From Streptomyces kanamyceticus (GTDB lineage Bacteria > Actinomycetota > Actinomycetes > Streptomycetales > Streptomycetaceae), in contig NZ_CP023699.1 in assembly GCF_008704495.1 (NCBI RefSeq), positions 9,610,001 through 9,674,000 on the forward strand: 64,000 nucleotides of DNA, given 5' to 3'. A program made the position numbers and the translations under genes. Shown one piece after another: positions 1 to 10,700 of the stretch (positions are counted from its first letter, which is position 1; every line of letters begins with the position of its first letter). The notes under the pieces are model-generated. The model was not told the origin of the DNA. It made no database searches and was given only the letters and a program-made list of their open reading frames with translations.

Positions 1-606
1 TACATGAAGGCGCTCGCCACCGTCCTGCGCAGCGGCCACCGCCCGCCGCTGCCCGAACTCCACGAGCAGGCCGTCGCCCAGTCCCTCGCCGACGACGCGC
101 AGGACCTCCTGATCGCGTCGACCGGCGCCGCCCCGGTGCCGCAGAGCCCCTACCGGCAGCCGCCGACGCCGTCGGACATGGATCCGCACGCGGCGATCAC
201 CGCGGCCGTCGAGGCCGGACGGCACGGCGAGGCCGCGTCCCTGGCCGCGGCCTGGGAGCAGACGGCGCTGCGCATGCACGGCCCGGGCTCCATCGAGGTC
301 ATCCACTGGATGGAGGTCCGTGCGGACCTCGCGCGGTTCGCCGGGGAACCGGCGCGCAGTTGCGAGACCTGGCTCGCGGTCGCCGCCGCCCGGCTCTCCG
401 CGGGCCAGGCGCGCGACTCCGCCGAGGTGGAGGCCGCGGCGGACCGGGCCCACCACCTGTGGGACCGGGTGCGCGACCCCGAGGCCGTCCGCGCGCTCGG
501 CCCCGCCCTGGTCGCCCTGCGCCGCCAGGTGCCGGGACGCCAGCGCGGCACGCTGTCGCTCGCCCAGCGGCGGCTCGAACAGTTCCACACCCAGCAGGTC
601 GGCTGA
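1..606 (+). CDS. C-terminal part of an unrecognised helical protein (5'-truncated by window edge)
   Basis: The reading frame is open from the first base and ends with TGA after about 200 residues, so the gene most likely starts to the left; an ATG at position 4 is present, but no upstream sequence is available to judge it. The visible part is Ala/Arg/Glu-rich. From about residue 60 it looks like paired helices of the TPR type, with segments such as EAGRHGEAASLAAAWEQ and AAADRAHHLWDRVRD. A proline-rich linker (PVPQSPYRQPPTPSDMDP) precedes them. This layout is common at the C-terminus of larger actinomycete signalling or regulatory proteins, but no catalytic or DNA-binding motif is visible. The neighbouring sigma-factor gene converges on it with about 50 bases between the stops. 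The function is unknown. Confidence 0.55.
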   Translation, partial: YMKALATVLRSGHRPPLPELHEQAVAQSLADDAQDLLIASTGAAPVPQSPYRQPPTPSDMDPHAAITAAVEAGRHGEAASLAAAWEQTALRMHGPGSIEVIHWMEVRADLARFAGEPARSCETWLAVAAARLSAGQARDSAEVEAAADRAHHLWDRVRDPEAVRALGPALVALRRQVPGRQRGTLSLAQRRLEQFHTQQVG

Positions 607-657
607 CGGGACGCCCGCGCCGCGGAGGCGGCGCGGGGCGGGCCCGCGCCCCTCAGC

Positions 658-2247
658 TCAGAGCGCCGTGCCGAACGCCTGCGTCCACCACGGGCCGCCG
701 GAGCCGTTGTGGATGCCCACGCCCAGCTCCTTGAAGTCGCAGTTGAGGATGTTGGCGCGGTGGCCGGGGCTGTTCATCCACGAGTCCATCACCGAGGCGG
801 GGGTCTGCTGGCCGCGCGCGATGTTCTCGCCGTACGTGCTCCAGCGGTACCCGGCCGCCGTGATGCGGTCGCCGGGGTCGGTGCCGTCCGGGCTCGTGTG
901 GTCGAAGTAGTCGCGGGCCGCCATGTCGGCGGAGTGCTTCGACGCGGCGGTGGCGAGCTTGCCGTTGGAGCGGACCGGGCCGCAACCCGCCTTGGAACGC
1001 TCGGTGTTGACCAGGGCGACGACCTGCTCGGCGGTGCCGCTCGGCTGCTGGGGCGCCGGATCGGGCTTGTCGGGCTTCGGCTTCGGCGCTGGCGCGGACT
1101 TGGTCTTCGTGGGCGTGGGCGTGGGCGACGGCTTCTTCTTCGGCTTCGCCTTCGTCTTGCTCGGGCTCGGTGACGCGGAGGGCGAGGGGGAGTGCGAGGG
1201 CGACGGGCTCTTCGACGCCGAGGGCTCACCGGTCCCGGACGCGGGCGCGGCGGCGGTCGACGGCGCGCTCTCGTCCGCGTCCGGCTCGGTGAGCAGATGC
1301 ACCGCGGCGCCACCGGCGACGAGAGCGGCGACCGCGGCCGCCACCGCCGCCGTACGGCGCTGGCGCCTGGCCCGCTCCCGACGGGCAAGGGCACGCGCGG
1401 ACAGCGGAGCCTGACCGGGCAGGGCAGCGGTGGCGCCGACACTGACCAGGTCGGCGGGCGGCAGCAGTCTGCTCGCCAGGACGGCCCCCACCGGCACGAG
1501 CCCCAGCGCCACCAGGAGCCCCTCGGCGGGGACCAGGTTCGACCAGTGGCTCTCACAGATCTGGCAGCCGCGCGCGTGCCGCGCGATCCGCTTGCGCCAC
1601 AGCGCCGACGGCGCCCCGTCCCAGGAGTCCGTCACCTGCTGGAGGCCCGCGCAGCGCGGCTCGGCCGACAGGGCGCGGACCACCACGCGCGCCGTCTCCA
1701 GCTGCGCCTTCATCCGCTGCACCCGCACGGCCGCGTGCTGCGGCGCGAGTTCGAGCGCGGCGGCGACCTCCGTGCGCGTCAGCTCGCCCGCCGACTCCAG
1801 CCACCACAGGGACAGCAGCGCCCGGTCGTCCTCGTCGAGCCACCGGGTGGCCTCCGCGGTCTCGCGGCGCTGCCCCGAGAGCCCGAGGCGGGTGATGGTC
1901 AGGTCCACGAAGTCCGCGCCGGGATCCACCACGTCGTACCCGTCACCGAGCTGGCCGCCGGTGGGTATCTCACCGGTGGCGCGCTCCCGCCAGTGGCCGC
2001 GTATCTGGTTCATGGTGATGGCGACGAGCCAGCTGCGGAACGTCTCGGGACTGCGCAGGCCGTCCAGGCCGCCGAGCACGCGGAGCATGGTCTCCTGCAC
2101 CACGTCGTCCACGTCGGCGTGCCCGTTCAGGGCGCGCCCGACGATGTTGTAGACCAGCGGAAGATACTCCGCCACGAGCGCGTCCTGCGCCTGCTGGTTC
2201 CCGTCCTGCGCTGCCCTGACCATCGCGGCTTGGCGTTCGCTGCTCAC
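658..2247 (-). CDS. ECF sigma factor fused to ZAS-like motif, membrane segment and CAP/SCP domain
   Basis: This is a 529-residue multidomain regulator. Residues 1 to about 170 carry ECF sigma regions 2 and 4 (LVYNIVGRAL, DVDDVVQETMLRVLGG, then LTRTEVAAALEL...). Near residue 227 the segment HARGCQIC fits the Hx3Cx2C signature of zinc anti-sigma factors. A hydrophobic stretch near residue 305, preceded by ARRERARRQRR, is a likely membrane segment. It is followed by a Ser/Pro/Lys-rich spacer of about 90 residues and, from about residue 405, a CAP/SCP (allergen V5-like) domain with HSADMAARDYFDHTSPDG and SPGHRANIL. The positive-inside rule puts the sigma part in the cytoplasm and the CAP domain outside. 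I chose the GTG start because AGAGGAAG lies 10 bases upstream; the frame stays open further upstream but encodes nothing sigma-like. The aquaporin gene is divergent. An ordinary ECF factor is about 180 residues. Confidence 0.85.
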   Translation of the reverse strand: MSSERQAAMVRAAQDGNQQAQDALVAEYLPLVYNIVGRALNGHADVDDVVQETMLRVLGGLDGLRSPETFRSWLVAITMNQIRGHWRERATGEIPTGGQLGDGYDVVDPGADFVDLTITRLGLSGQRRETAEATRWLDEDDRALLSLWWLESAGELTRTEVAAALELAPQHAAVRVQRMKAQLETARVVVRALSAEPRCAGLQQVTDSWDGAPSALWRKRIARHARGCQICESHWSNLVPAEGLLVALGLVPVGAVLASRLLPPADLVSVGATAALPGQAPLSARALARRERARRQRRTAAVAAAVAALVAGGAAVHLLTEPDADESAPSTAAAPASGTGEPSASKSPSPSHSPSPSASPSPSKTKAKPKKKPSPTPTPTKTKSAPAPKPKPDKPDPAPQQPSGTAEQVVALVNTERSKAGCGPVRSNGKLATAASKHSADMAARDYFDHTSPDGTDPGDRITAAGYRWSTYGENIARGQQTPASVMDSWMNSPGHRANILNCDFKELGVGIHNGSGGPWWTQAFGTAL

Positions 2248-2515
2248 GCTGTGTCCACTTCCTCTGTGGGGGGTCCGTCTGCTCCGACATAGGGGAGACG
2301 CCCCCCGCCCGCCCCGATAACAGAAACCCGTCGGATTCCGTCGGCGGCGGTCCACTATGCCGTGCCGCGGATCCGGCGCTCGCGAGGGGTGGCGACCCCA
2401 CCCCTTCACTCGAACGGGCGTACGCCGCGGGGTCCGGACCCGGCAGAACAGGCGCGGACGCGCATCTCGGCAGACGATGGCCGGACAGTCCTGCAGATCC
2501 TGCGAGGTGGTTGCT

Positions 2516-3232
2516 GTGCAGATCAGAGCGGTGGTATCCGAGTTCCTCGGGACGTTGCTCCTCGTCTTCTTCGCCGTGGGATCGGCGGTGCTCGGCGCCG
2601 AGTACATCGGCACCCTCGGCATCGCGCTGGCCTTCGGCTTCACGCTGCTCGCCCTGGCGTACACCCTCGGCCCGATCTCCGGCTGTCACGTCAATCCGGC
2701 GGTGACCCTGGGCATGCTCTGCGCGCGCAGGATCGACGTCCGCACCGCCGTGACCTACTGGGTCGCGCAGTTCCTCGGCGGCATCGTCGGCGCGGCCCTG
2801 CTCTTCCTGCTGGCCAAGCAGGTACCGGGGCTGAAGACGAGCGGAGCCTTCGGCAGCAACGGCTACGACGACCGGTCCGCGGTCGGCATCAACCTGGGCG
2901 GTGCCTTCCTGGCGGAGGTCGTCCTGACCTTCCTGCTCGTCTTCGTCGTCCTCGGCGTGACGCACCGGGTGGCCGTGACGGGCTTCGACGGGCTGCCGAT
3001 CGGCATCGCGCTGGCCGTCATCCACCTGGTCGGCATCCCGCTGACCGGCACCTCGGTCAACCCCGCGCGGAGCCTGGGCCCCGCCCTGTTCGCCGGGGGA
3101 GCGGCGCTCTCCCAGCTGTGGCTGTTCATCGTGGCCCCGCTGGTGGGCGGCGTGATCGCGGCGCTCGTGCACCGGGTGACGCATCCCGCGGGTGAGGAGC
3201 GGGTCATCGCCGACCAGGCGTCCGCGGCGTGA
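2516..3232 (+). CDS. MIP-family aquaporin (AqpZ-like water channel)
   Basis: A 238-residue integral membrane channel, close to the length usual for bacterial AqpZ. Six hydrophobic segments are visible, with the two half-helix motifs HVNPAVTLG (Asn near residue 60) and SVNPARSLGPAL (Asn near 182). The second motif has the NPARSLGPA form typical of water-selective aquaporins rather than the NPARD form of glycerol facilitators, so a water channel is the better guess. The GTG start follows GAGGTGG with a short spacer; an upstream extension of the frame has no ribosome binding site and no membrane character. The gene diverges from the sigma-CAP fusion across 268 bases, and its last 29 bases overlap the convergent esterase gene. 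Confidence 0.88.
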   Translation: MQIRAVVSEFLGTLLLVFFAVGSAVLGAEYIGTLGIALAFGFTLLALAYTLGPISGCHVNPAVTLGMLCARRIDVRTAVTYWVAQFLGGIVGAALLFLLAKQVPGLKTSGAFGSNGYDDRSAVGINLGGAFLAEVVLTFLLVFVVLGVTHRVAVTGFDGLPIGIALAVIHLVGIPLTGTSVNPARSLGPALFAGGAALSQLWLFIVAPLVGGVIAALVHRVTHPAGEERVIADQASAA

Positions 3233-4400
3233 CCTCGGGATGAGCCGGTGAGGGGCCGTCGAGCAGCGGCTGAGGACGGCCCCGCAGCTCCTGCTCGAAG
3301 AAGGCGCCGATGTAGGCGCGGGTGATCTGCTCGGAGCGCTCACCGGAGAGCGGCACCTCGGGGTCGACCACCCCGGCCTGTCCGGTCAGGACGGGCAGGT
3401 CGGTGAAGGTGAAGTGCCCGGACCCCTTGACCGTGAACCAGCGCTTCCAGCCGTGCAGCCCCTGCCACGTGCTGTCCCAGTTCTCGCCGTCCCCCTGCCC
3501 CGGGGTGTGATCGAGCTCGGTGCCCAGCATCAGGAAGGGGCGCGTGCCGAGACCGACCGGCTCCGTGTGGAAGTGACCGTCCATGTTCATGCCCGCGCGC
3601 ACCCGGGGGTCGGCGCTCATGGCGGCGAGCGCCGCGGCCCCGCCGATGGAGTGCCCGCCCGCCCCGACGCGCCCGGGGTCGATCATCCCGGCGTGCCGCC
3701 AGGTCGCCTCGCGTCCGGTCAGGCGGTCGATGACGTACGAGATGTCCTTGGCCCGCCCCTCGGTGATGACCTTGCCCATCCCCGGCTTCTCGGCGGGCCC
3801 GCACGCCTGGCAGGTGAGGATCCGGCCGCCGGGGAACGCCGTGCCGACCGACTCGTAGGCGTGGTCGACGGTGGCGACGACGAACCCCCGGCTCGCGAGG
3901 TCCTCCGCGAGGTGCGTCAGCGTGGCCCGGGGAGCGGTGAACCCGGGGGAGAGCACGACCAGCGGGAACCGTCCTGACGCGGGCCGCGCACCGGCACGGG
4001 CGAAGGTGCGGGTGGCGCTGTACGCGGCGGCGGAGATCCGCTCGTCCAGACCGCCCGACTCGAGCAGGAGGCGGGCCTCCGCTTCGGAGGTGTAGGCGGT
4101 GGGGCGCCCGCCGCCGTGCCGCGCGGGGTAGTACACGGACGTCATCAGCTCCCGCGCGCCCGCCGAGGGCACCCACGGGTCCCGACGGCTCTTGTCGACG
4201 AGGTGCAGGGTGTCGCGGCCCACCGCGAACGGTCCTGTGGGGCGGGGGAGATGGAGGGGCGCGGCCGCCTGGTCTGCCTGCCGGTCCGCCGACGCGGGTG
4301 TGGCGTGGGCGACGGCGGCACTCACGGCGGGCAGGGTCAGCGCGAAGGCGAGAACGGTGACAACGGCACGCCCACGCAGGGCAGTTCGGGTTCCGGTCAT
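3204..4400 (-). CDS. secreted alpha/beta hydrolase (lipase / PAF-acetylhydrolase-like esterase)
   Basis: A 398-residue protein. The N-terminus (MTGTRTALRGRAVV, then a hydrophobic run ending in AHATPASA) is a Sec-type signal peptide. The body is an alpha/beta hydrolase: an oxyanion-type strand (FPLVVLSPGF), a nucleophile elbow GGHSIGG with Ser near residue 250, an acid-region segment LGTELDH and a final His in GSGHFTF near residue 329. The pattern matches the platelet-activating-factor acetylhydrolase/Streptomyces esterase group, which cleaves short-chain or phospholipid esters; the real substrate cannot be read. A CQAC pair (ILTCQACGP) may form a disulfide after export. The ATG at 4400 was chosen because it begins the signal peptide, although the ribosome binding site is weak. 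The 3' end overlaps the aquaporin tail. Confidence 0.82.
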   Translation of the reverse strand: MTGTRTALRGRAVVTVLAFALTLPAVSAAVAHATPASADRQADQAAAPLHLPRPTGPFAVGRDTLHLVDKSRRDPWVPSAGARELMTSVYYPARHGGGRPTAYTSEAEARLLLESGGLDERISAAAYSATRTFARAGARPASGRFPLVVLSPGFTAPRATLTHLAEDLASRGFVVATVDHAYESVGTAFPGGRILTCQACGPAEKPGMGKVITEGRAKDISYVIDRLTGREATWRHAGMIDPGRVGAGGHSIGGAAALAAMSADPRVRAGMNMDGHFHTEPVGLGTRPFLMLGTELDHTPGQGDGENWDSTWQGLHGWKRWFTVKGSGHFTFTDLPVLTGQAGVVDPEVPLSGERSEQITRAYIGAFFEQELRGRPQPLLDGPSPAHPEVTPRTPGRR

Positions 4401-4562
4401 GACACACGACGCTAGGCGTGGCGGCAGGGTCACACGTCGCCCCGCGGTCTGACCCGCACCAGACCCTGGAGGTATGCGCGCGTCAGCTTCTGGTAGGAGA
4501 CTCGATACGGCCACGGTGGCGCGCCTGCCACCACTCGTCGCCACTCGTCACCAGGAGGTCCG

Positions 4563-4733
4563 TTGTCCCCCCAGTGCCCTGAGACCCCGCGGGAGCCGTC
4601 GGACGAGGGAGGCGAACCTCCCTGCGCCCTCGACCGGGTGTGCCCGGAGTGCGGCCGTCTGAACGAGACGGCCGGGGCACGCCGCTGCGAACGCTGCGGC
4701 GGCGAACTCCCGGGCGGAGCCGACAGACGCTGA
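4563..4733 (+). CDS. small zinc-ribbon protein, 56 residues
   Basis: A short frame that starts with TTG directly after the strong ribosome binding site AGGAGG (spacer TCCG) and ends with TGA. The product begins MSPQCPETPREPSDEGGEP and has two CxxC pairs, CPECGRLN and CERCGGEL, spaced like a rubredoxin-type zinc ribbon, followed by a short tail GGADRR. Acidic residues dominate the first half. Such mini zinc ribbons are common in actinomycetes and usually have no known role; protein or nucleic-acid binding is possible. It is convergent with the hybrid NRPS-PKS gene (45 bases between stops), so there is no operon link to that cluster. The quality of the ribosome binding site and the four ordered cysteines make it likely to be real. 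Confidence 0.65.
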   Translation: MSPQCPETPREPSDEGGEPPCALDRVCPECGRLNETAGARRCERCGGELPGGADRR

Positions 4734-4777
4734 CCCGGTGGACGCAGTCCCGGTGGACGCAGCCCCGATCGACACGG

Positions 4778-7700
4778 TCAGCGAGCCTCGACCGGTGACG
4801 GGAACGCCGCGTTGACGGCGTCGGCCACCGTCCCCGCCCACGGCGCCCTGACGATGTCGTAGTGCGTGACGTCGATCTTTCGGCAGTCCTTGAGGTCGTC
4901 CAACCGCTCCTGCCACAGGCCCTGTTGGTGCTCCGGTGAGCCGTGGGCCGGGAGTTCGGGCACCGGGCGGCACGCCAGCCACAGCCAGGTCGGCGTGCCG
5001 GTCAGGCGCGGCGGTTCGTGCTCCGCCATGCCCCTCAGGTTGGCGCGGCAGCAGTGCGCGAGACGCTCGGCGTACGCCTGCGCCTGGGGGCCCGCGGGTG
5101 CCCCGGAGCCCGACTGGCTCAGCTCGTGGGCGAAGACCGCCTCGATCCGGCTCTCGTCGTACTCCTGGAAGCGCGGTGCGGCGTCCGGCGGGGGCGGGTC
5201 GAGCAGGTGCAGTCCGTCGAAGGGACGGCCCGCGTCCCGCGCCCCTGCCGCCATGGCCTGTGCCACCCAGGCGCCGAACGACCAGCCCACCAGGTGTGTG
5301 CGCCACTCGCCGTGCGGGAACCGGGCCCGCAGCGCGTCCTGGTAGCGGCGCGCCCGCTCGGTGGTCGACCAGGCGGGGAGGTCGGGCCGCCGCAGCGCGG
5401 GGTCGGGGATCAGACAGACCGTGAGGCGGGGATCGAGCCCCGACACGAGCGCGCGGTACGCCTGGATGTCGCCGCCGACCGGGTGGATCAGGCACACCAG
5501 GTCGCGTCCCGTGCCTTCCTGCCACACCTCCAGGGTGACCGGCTCTTCGGACGGGTCAGCGGCCCCGGGGGCCGCCTCCTCGACGCGTGCGAGGACTTCG
5601 TTGAGGCTCACCCGGTGGCTGAGCCGGGAGAGTTCGACGGAGACGCCGTGGTGCTGCTCGACCTCGGCGATCAGGTCGAGCAGGGTCAGGGAGTCGGCGC
5701 CGTGGTCGTACAGGGAGGCGTCGGGGTCGAGCTCGTCGATGCCGAGCAGCCCGCACAGCAGGTCGGTGAGCCGTGCCTCGGCGGACCGGTCCGAGACCGT
5801 CGCGGGGGCACGGGCCGAGGCCGGGGCGATACTCTCCCGTCCCGTCTCGAAGGACGGTGCGTCGCCCTGCGGCGCGTAGAACGTCCGCGCCTCCTCGATG
5901 TCCGTGGTGGAGACCATCAGCTGCGGCAGCTGGAGGCGGAGCGCCCGCGAGAAGAGGGTGCGGCCCTCCTTCACCGCGAGCCCGACCGCGAGATGCGCCT
6001 GGTGGCGGGCGTCCGCGTGGAGGGCGTTGCGCGCCATGCCGACCTCGCTCCACACGTCCCAGTCGACGGCGATGCGCAGGGTCGTCTCCGCGGGGCCCGA
6101 GCGGTACCGGGCGAAGCCGTCCAGGAGGCCGTTCGCCGCGGCGTAGTCGAACTGGCCGACCCCGCCGAACAGCGCCGCCATCGACGAGCAGTACACCGCG
6201 AACGCGGGCCGGTGCCGCGCGATCAGCCGCTCGACGAGCAGGGCGCCGCCCGCCTTGGCGTCCGTGACCCGGCGCAGCGCGGCGGCGTCCCGACGGGCGA
6301 GCAGGGCGCCGCCCGCCACGCCCGCCGCGTGCACCACGCCGTCGACGCGGTCGGTGATCTCCTCGACCCTGGCCAGGACCTCGTCCGCCGTCTGCTCGGC
6401 GAGGTCGGCCCGCACCAGGTCGACGCGGTCCGCCCACTGCGCGAGATCGGCGGGCAGCCGCGGCTGCCGGGACATCAGGAGGACCCGGCAGTCGGTCTCG
6501 GCGAGGAGCCAGGCCGCGATGGCGCAGCCGATGCCGCCGGTGCCGCCGAGTACCAGGTACGTCGCTGGGCCCGCGGGCAGCGCGGACGGCGCGGTCGGGG
6601 CGGGAGCGGCCACCGGGAGCAGCGCTTGGCGCCACCAGTAGCCCTGGCGCAGCGCGATCCGCCGCGGCAGCGCCGCGGCGTGGTCGCTCCCCGCGAGCAG
6701 GGCCGCCACGGACGGTGCCCAGTCGGCCGGGTCCGCGGTGGGCAGGTCCAGCCAGTGTCCGTCGATGCCGCACTCCTGCGGCGCGACCTCGCCCGCGCCC
6801 GCGAGAAGCCCCGACTCGGGCCGCTGGACAGTGCCTTCGACCGGCTGCGCCCCGTACGAGATCCACCAGGGCCGCAGCCGTACCGACGGCGGCAGCCCTG
6901 CCGCCGCCCGCAGCAGCGCGGACGGGGTGTCCAGGCAGGCCCAGCGGGCGAGTTCGAGCGAGTCGTCGCCGACGGGGCCCGTCACGGCGAGCGGCAGCGC
7001 GTGCAGCCAGTCGATCCCGGCAGGGCCCGCGTCGGCCAGCTCGGCGATGAGCTTCCGCAGCGAGTCCGGGTCGGCGGGGTCCACTTCGTAGACGTCGTCC
7101 GCGAGCCGGGCGAACGCGTCGGCGGCGGTGACACGTACGACCCGGTCGTACACGGCCTCGAAGGGGCGGACCGCGTCGGCGTCGAGCGGCCCGGCCGTCA
7201 TCGCGACCAGCAGCCCGGGCACGCGCGGCGCGTCGGCGGTGGCACGGCTCAGCCGCACCCAGTGCGGCTGATGCAGCCAGTCGGACTCGGGGAGGCGTTG
7301 CGGGCGGCCGCCGTCGGCGCCGCTGCGGGCGCTCGCCGACGCGGTCTGCTCGATGTCGTACTCGGCCAGGGCGAAGGCGGGCGGCGGGAAGTCCCAAGGG
7401 GCCTGGGCGGGACCGGCGGGCCAGTGGACCGCCCGGCCGGACAGCCAGGCGTCGGCCACCTCATCGGCCGTGCGGCCCTCGGCGGACAGGGCGGCAGGGG
7501 CCGCGTCGCCCGGTGCCACCTCGACGCCCGACACCGTACACAGCCAGGCCACGGCCGATGCCGCGTCGGCGCAGGCCTCGGCCGCGCGCCAGCGGCCCGG
7601 CGTCCTTCCTGCCTGCAGATGACGCAGCACCTGGCCGTACGCCTCCGGCCTGGCCTGGAGGTAGTCGGCGATCCGTGCGGCGTCGGCGCGCAGGGCCTGC

Positions 7701-10700
7701 TCGCTGCTGCTGGAGAGCAACAGGCAGGCTGATACGTCGAGTTGAGGGGTCGGCGGGATCGGCGAGAGCTCGGGACCGTCCGCTTCGAGCAGCAGGTGCG
7801 CGTTCGTGCCGCCGATGCCGAAGCTGCTCACGGCGGCGACGCGCGGGCGCCCGTCCGGCCAGGGCAGGGCCTCCGTGGGGAGGTAGAACGGCCCCGCGTC
7901 GGTACCGATCTGCGGATTGAGCCGACGGAAGTCGACATTGGGCGGGATCACGCCGTGGTGGACCGCCAGTGCTGCCCGGACCAGGCCGACCACGCCCGCC
8001 GCCGCGCCCAGGTGCCCGATCTGGCTCTTCACCGAGGCCAGGGCGCACTGCCGCGATCCGTCGAGGTCGTGGTCGAGGCCGAAGGCCTGGCGCAGCGCAC
8101 CGACCTCGACCGGGTCGCCGAGCCGGGTGCCGGTGCCGTGCGCCTCGACGTAGCCGAGGTCGGCGCCGTCACGGCCGCTGCGGCGCAGCGCGGCGCGGAT
8201 CACCTCGCGCTGCCCCGGCAGCGAGGGCGCGCTATAACTGAGCTTGCCCGCACCGTCGTTGTTGAGGGCCGAACCGGTCACCACGGCGTACACGGTGTCG
8301 CCGTCGCGCCGTGCCAGGCGCAGCGGCTTGAGCACCACCACGCCCACGCCGCTGGCGCCGACGGTGCCCCCGGCGTCGTCGCTGAACGGCCTGCAGTGTC
8401 CGTCGTCGGAGAAGATGTGCTGCGGCCGGTACGCGTAGCCGTCGGTCAGCAGCCTGTCGACGAGGACCCCGCCCGCCAGCATCACCTCGGCGTCGCCCTG
8501 CCGCAGCAGCCCGGCCGCGACGTGCACCGCGACCAGCGAACTGGCGCAGGCCGCCTGGACGGTGAAGGCGGGGCCCGAGAGGTCGAGGTGGTAGGCGACC
8601 TTGGTGGTGAGGAAGTCCTTCTCGTGGTGGAGGGCGAGCTGGAAGCCGTCGGGCAGCCGCTCCGGGTCGACGTTGCGCAGCATCGACTGGAAGTAGGTGT
8701 TCTCGCCGCAGCCCGCGACGAGCCCGATGCGCTGTCCCGACGCGTCGGCGATTCCGGCGTGCGCGAGCGCCTGTACGGAGCTCATCAGCAGATGCCGCTG
8801 CTGCGGGTCCATCAGCCGCGCCTCCTGGCGGCTGATGCCGAAGTGCTCCGGGTCGAAGGAGAGGAGCCCCGACATCTGACTGCGGGCGCCGACCAGGCCC
8901 TCGGCCGCTTCGAAGTGCTCCACGCCACGGCCGCCGTCGCGCACCATCTCCCAGAACGCGGCCAGATCGTCGGCGCCGGGCAGCCGGACCGCCATGCCGA
9001 TGACGGCGATGGGCTCGTCGGCGGGTCCTGGCGCCACCCGGTCCGGTTCTTCGGCGTCCGCTGTTCGCCTGCCCGGTACGTCCCGGCCGTCCAGGAATCC
9101 GGCAAGGCTGCGGATGGTCACGTGCTCGAACAGATCGGGGATGGTGAAGGTCAGTCCGGGCTCGGCGGTGCAGCGCAGATGGAAGCGCATCAGGTCGAGG
9201 CTGGTCGCGCCCGCGTCGAAGAAGCGCTGTTCGGGGCCGATGCTCCGGCCGACCACCGACTCGAACAGCTCGGTGAGCAGTGCCTCGCGCGCGGAGCGGG
9301 CGGGACGCGCCGCACGCTCAGGCCCGGCGGAAGACCGCTCCGACAGTTCCTCGCCCGGTACGGTCACGGCCGCGCGCCGGTCCAGCTTGCCGCTCGGCGT
9401 GAGCGGCAGCCGCGCCACGCGCCGGAAGCGGTCGATCCGCACGTACGGCGGCAGCAGCGGCGCCAGATGGCGTGCCAGGTCCGCCGGGTCCGGGTCGGGG
9501 GCGTCGTCGCGGCACTGCAGGCAGGCCACCAGGCGCGCGCCGTCGCGTACGACCACCGCGTTCACGAGGTCCGGGTGCCGCAGCAGGGCCGCCTCGACCT
9601 GGCCCAGTTCGAGACGGTGACCGCTCAGCTTGATCTGCTGGTCGTCCCGGCCGCGGAAGTGCAGCAGGCCGTCCCCGTCGAAGCGCGCCAGGTCACCGCT
9701 GCGGTAGAAGGTGCCGAGGCCGGGGAGGTCGACGAACCGGTCCGCGTTGAGGGAGGGATCGCCCAGGTAGCAGGGCGCAGCCATCGGGCCGCCGATGAGC
9801 AGCCGCCCCGTGCGGCCTGGCGGCAGCGGCTCGTCGGCCTCGTCGACCACCCGCAGCCAGGCGCCCGCCACCGGAGCGCCGATGGCGGGGCGCTCCGGCC
9901 AGTCGGCCGGGTCGCCGTCGAGGCGGAGCGCGCTGACCACATGGGTCTCGGTCGGGCCGTAGTGGTTGAACAGACGTGCGCCGGGCAGCCCGGCGAACCA
10001 GCGGCGGATGGCGTCGGTGCACAGCAACTGCTCACCCGCGGTGACCACTTCACGCAACCGCGAGGGATGACGGCCGAGGCGTACGCCGTGCTCGGCGAGC
10101 AGTTGCAGCGCGACGTACGGCAGGAACAGGCGCTCGACGCCCCCGGCTTCGAGCCGGTCGAGCAGCGCGGGCACGTCATGGCGCCACTCGGGGCGCACCA
10201 GATGCAGCCGTCCGCCGCCGCACAGCGTGCCGAAGATCTCCTGGAAGGAGACGTCGAAGGAGAGCATGGAGAACTGCTGGGTGACCGCGGCCGACGCGAG
10301 GCCGCCGGACTCGGCCTGCCACTGGAGCAGGTTGCACAGCGTACGGTCGGGCACCCGCACCCCCTTGGGCGTGCCGGTGGAACCCGAGGTGAACAGCGTG
10401 TACAGCGGTCGCCGTCCGTCGTGCGGCGCCGGCCCGGGAGTGTCGGCGGGGAGCGGCGGGCGGGCCGACAGGGCGACCGGGTGGCGCGGCGGTCCTTCCG
10501 GGGCGATCGCGTCGAGCAGGCCGGGAGCTTCCTCGTCCTGCGGCACCAGGACGCACAGCGGCTCCGCCTGCGCCAGGATCTGCCGCAGCAGCTCGGGCGG
10601 GTAGGAGGGGTCGAGCGGCACGATCGTCAGGTTCAGTCGGGCCAGCGCGAGCAGCGCCACCACGTGCTCGGCCGACGGCTGGAAGTACAGCGCCACACTG

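Noticed and set aside
2248..2664. Upstream extension of the sigma-CAP gene
   Set aside because: The extra residues show no sigma features and the GTG at 2247 has a good ribosome binding site at the correct N-terminus for an ECF factor.
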